A stretch of 64,000 nucleotides of DNA. It comes from Schizochytrium sp. TIO01. Lineage: Eukaryota > Sar > Bigyra > Thraustochytrida > Thraustochytriidae. The stretch spans positions 4,345,040 to 4,409,039 of the forward strand of contig SMSO01000035.1 in assembly GCA_004764695.1 (NCBI GenBank), read 5' to 3'. A program made the translations under genes and the position numbers. This document shows, piece after piece, positions 63,884 through 64,000 of this stretch (its first letter is position 1; each line of letters begins with the position of its first letter). Under the pieces are notes generated by a model that was given only the letters and a program-made list of their open reading frames with translations, was not told the DNA's origin and did no database searches.

Positions 63884-64000
63884 ATGGAGACGCTCTTGGG
63901 CGAAGGAATGAACTCTTTCTTTGCGGAATCGAAGAACGCCACTGAAGGATTCAAGTGTGGTGGGTTCCTCTTCGCACCGGACCTCGAATCGATGGATCCA
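63884..64000 (+). CDS. 5' end of an unidentified gene, cut by the window edge
   Basis: An ATG at 63884 opens 39 codons to the end of the window with no stop. The last in-frame stop upstream is TGA at 63833. The product begins METLLGEGMNSFFAESKNAT and continues with a Gly/Cys/Phe patch. Composition is coding-like, but too little is present to name a family, and it may be spliced further on. Confidence 0.45.
   Translation, partial: METLLGEGMNSFFAESKNATEGFKCGGFLFAPDLESMDP

Overview
This is a window of nuclear DNA from a unicellular eukaryote. The evidence is GT-AG introns (three genes), intron-containing Pol III tRNA genes, and proteins found only in eukaryotes: NF-YC, DOT1, a MAD3/BUBR1 checkpoint protein, DNA polymerase alpha subunit B, sideroflexin and a SEC14-like/GOLD protein. 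Genes are mostly intron-poor, on both strands, about one per 4-5 kb, separated by AT-rich DNA with many simple repeats. A stramenopile-type protist (for example a labyrinthulomycete) would fit, but that is inference; nothing in the window fixes the lineage. TAA, TGA and TAG are all used as stops, so the standard code applies.

Layout. 1-8.2 kb: a coiled-coil protein, NF-YC with a polyglutamine tail cut by an in-frame TAG, and a degenerate TBC-domain protein. 9.6-15.9 kb: a very large kinase-armadillo gene on the minus strand, with a kinase domain followed by about 33 near-identical 44-residue repeats; one repeat unit carries small deletions that break the frame. 17.5-18.5 kb: a MUG/TDG-type DNA glycosylase. 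19.0-21.8 kb: five minus-strand tRNA-Gly(UCC) genes, each with a short intron. Their mature sequences are identical and they share a conserved 5' leader that can pair with the D-arm. 22.6-24.4 kb: a membrane-anchored DUF2252 protein. 26.4-28.2 kb: a three-exon SEC14-like/GOLD protein. 28.2-32.3 kb: no gene seen.

32.4-38.5 kb: a DOT1-type histone methyltransferase with an extra C-terminal zinc finger, then a MAD3/BUBR1-like checkpoint protein with two KEN boxes, one canonical ABBA motif and ten further ABBA-like PFSIF motifs. 40.7-41.9 kb: two-exon sideroflexin. 44.4-47.5 kb: MORN-repeat protein. 49.4-51.2 kb: CYP86-like cytochrome P450. 51.5-53.7 kb: a small two-helix membrane protein (VMA21-like) divergent from a YccF-family membrane protein. 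54.3-56.6 kb: POLA2 with one intron and an apparent frameshift in exon 1. 56.6-63.9 kb: a gene-poor stretch with a 148-bp tandem repeat, AT-rich tracts and GC-rich islands. The first 39 codons of a new gene run off the right edge.

No mobile element, CRISPR array or virus-like gene was recognised. The genes do not form a pathway; several are nuclear or chromosome-related (NF-YC, DNA glycosylase, DOT1, MAD3, POLA2), but ordinary gene mixing explains that. The best candidates for something new are the ABBA-like motif array in MAD3, the kinase-ARM repeat protein, and the tRNA-Gly cluster with its conserved, pairing-capable leader.
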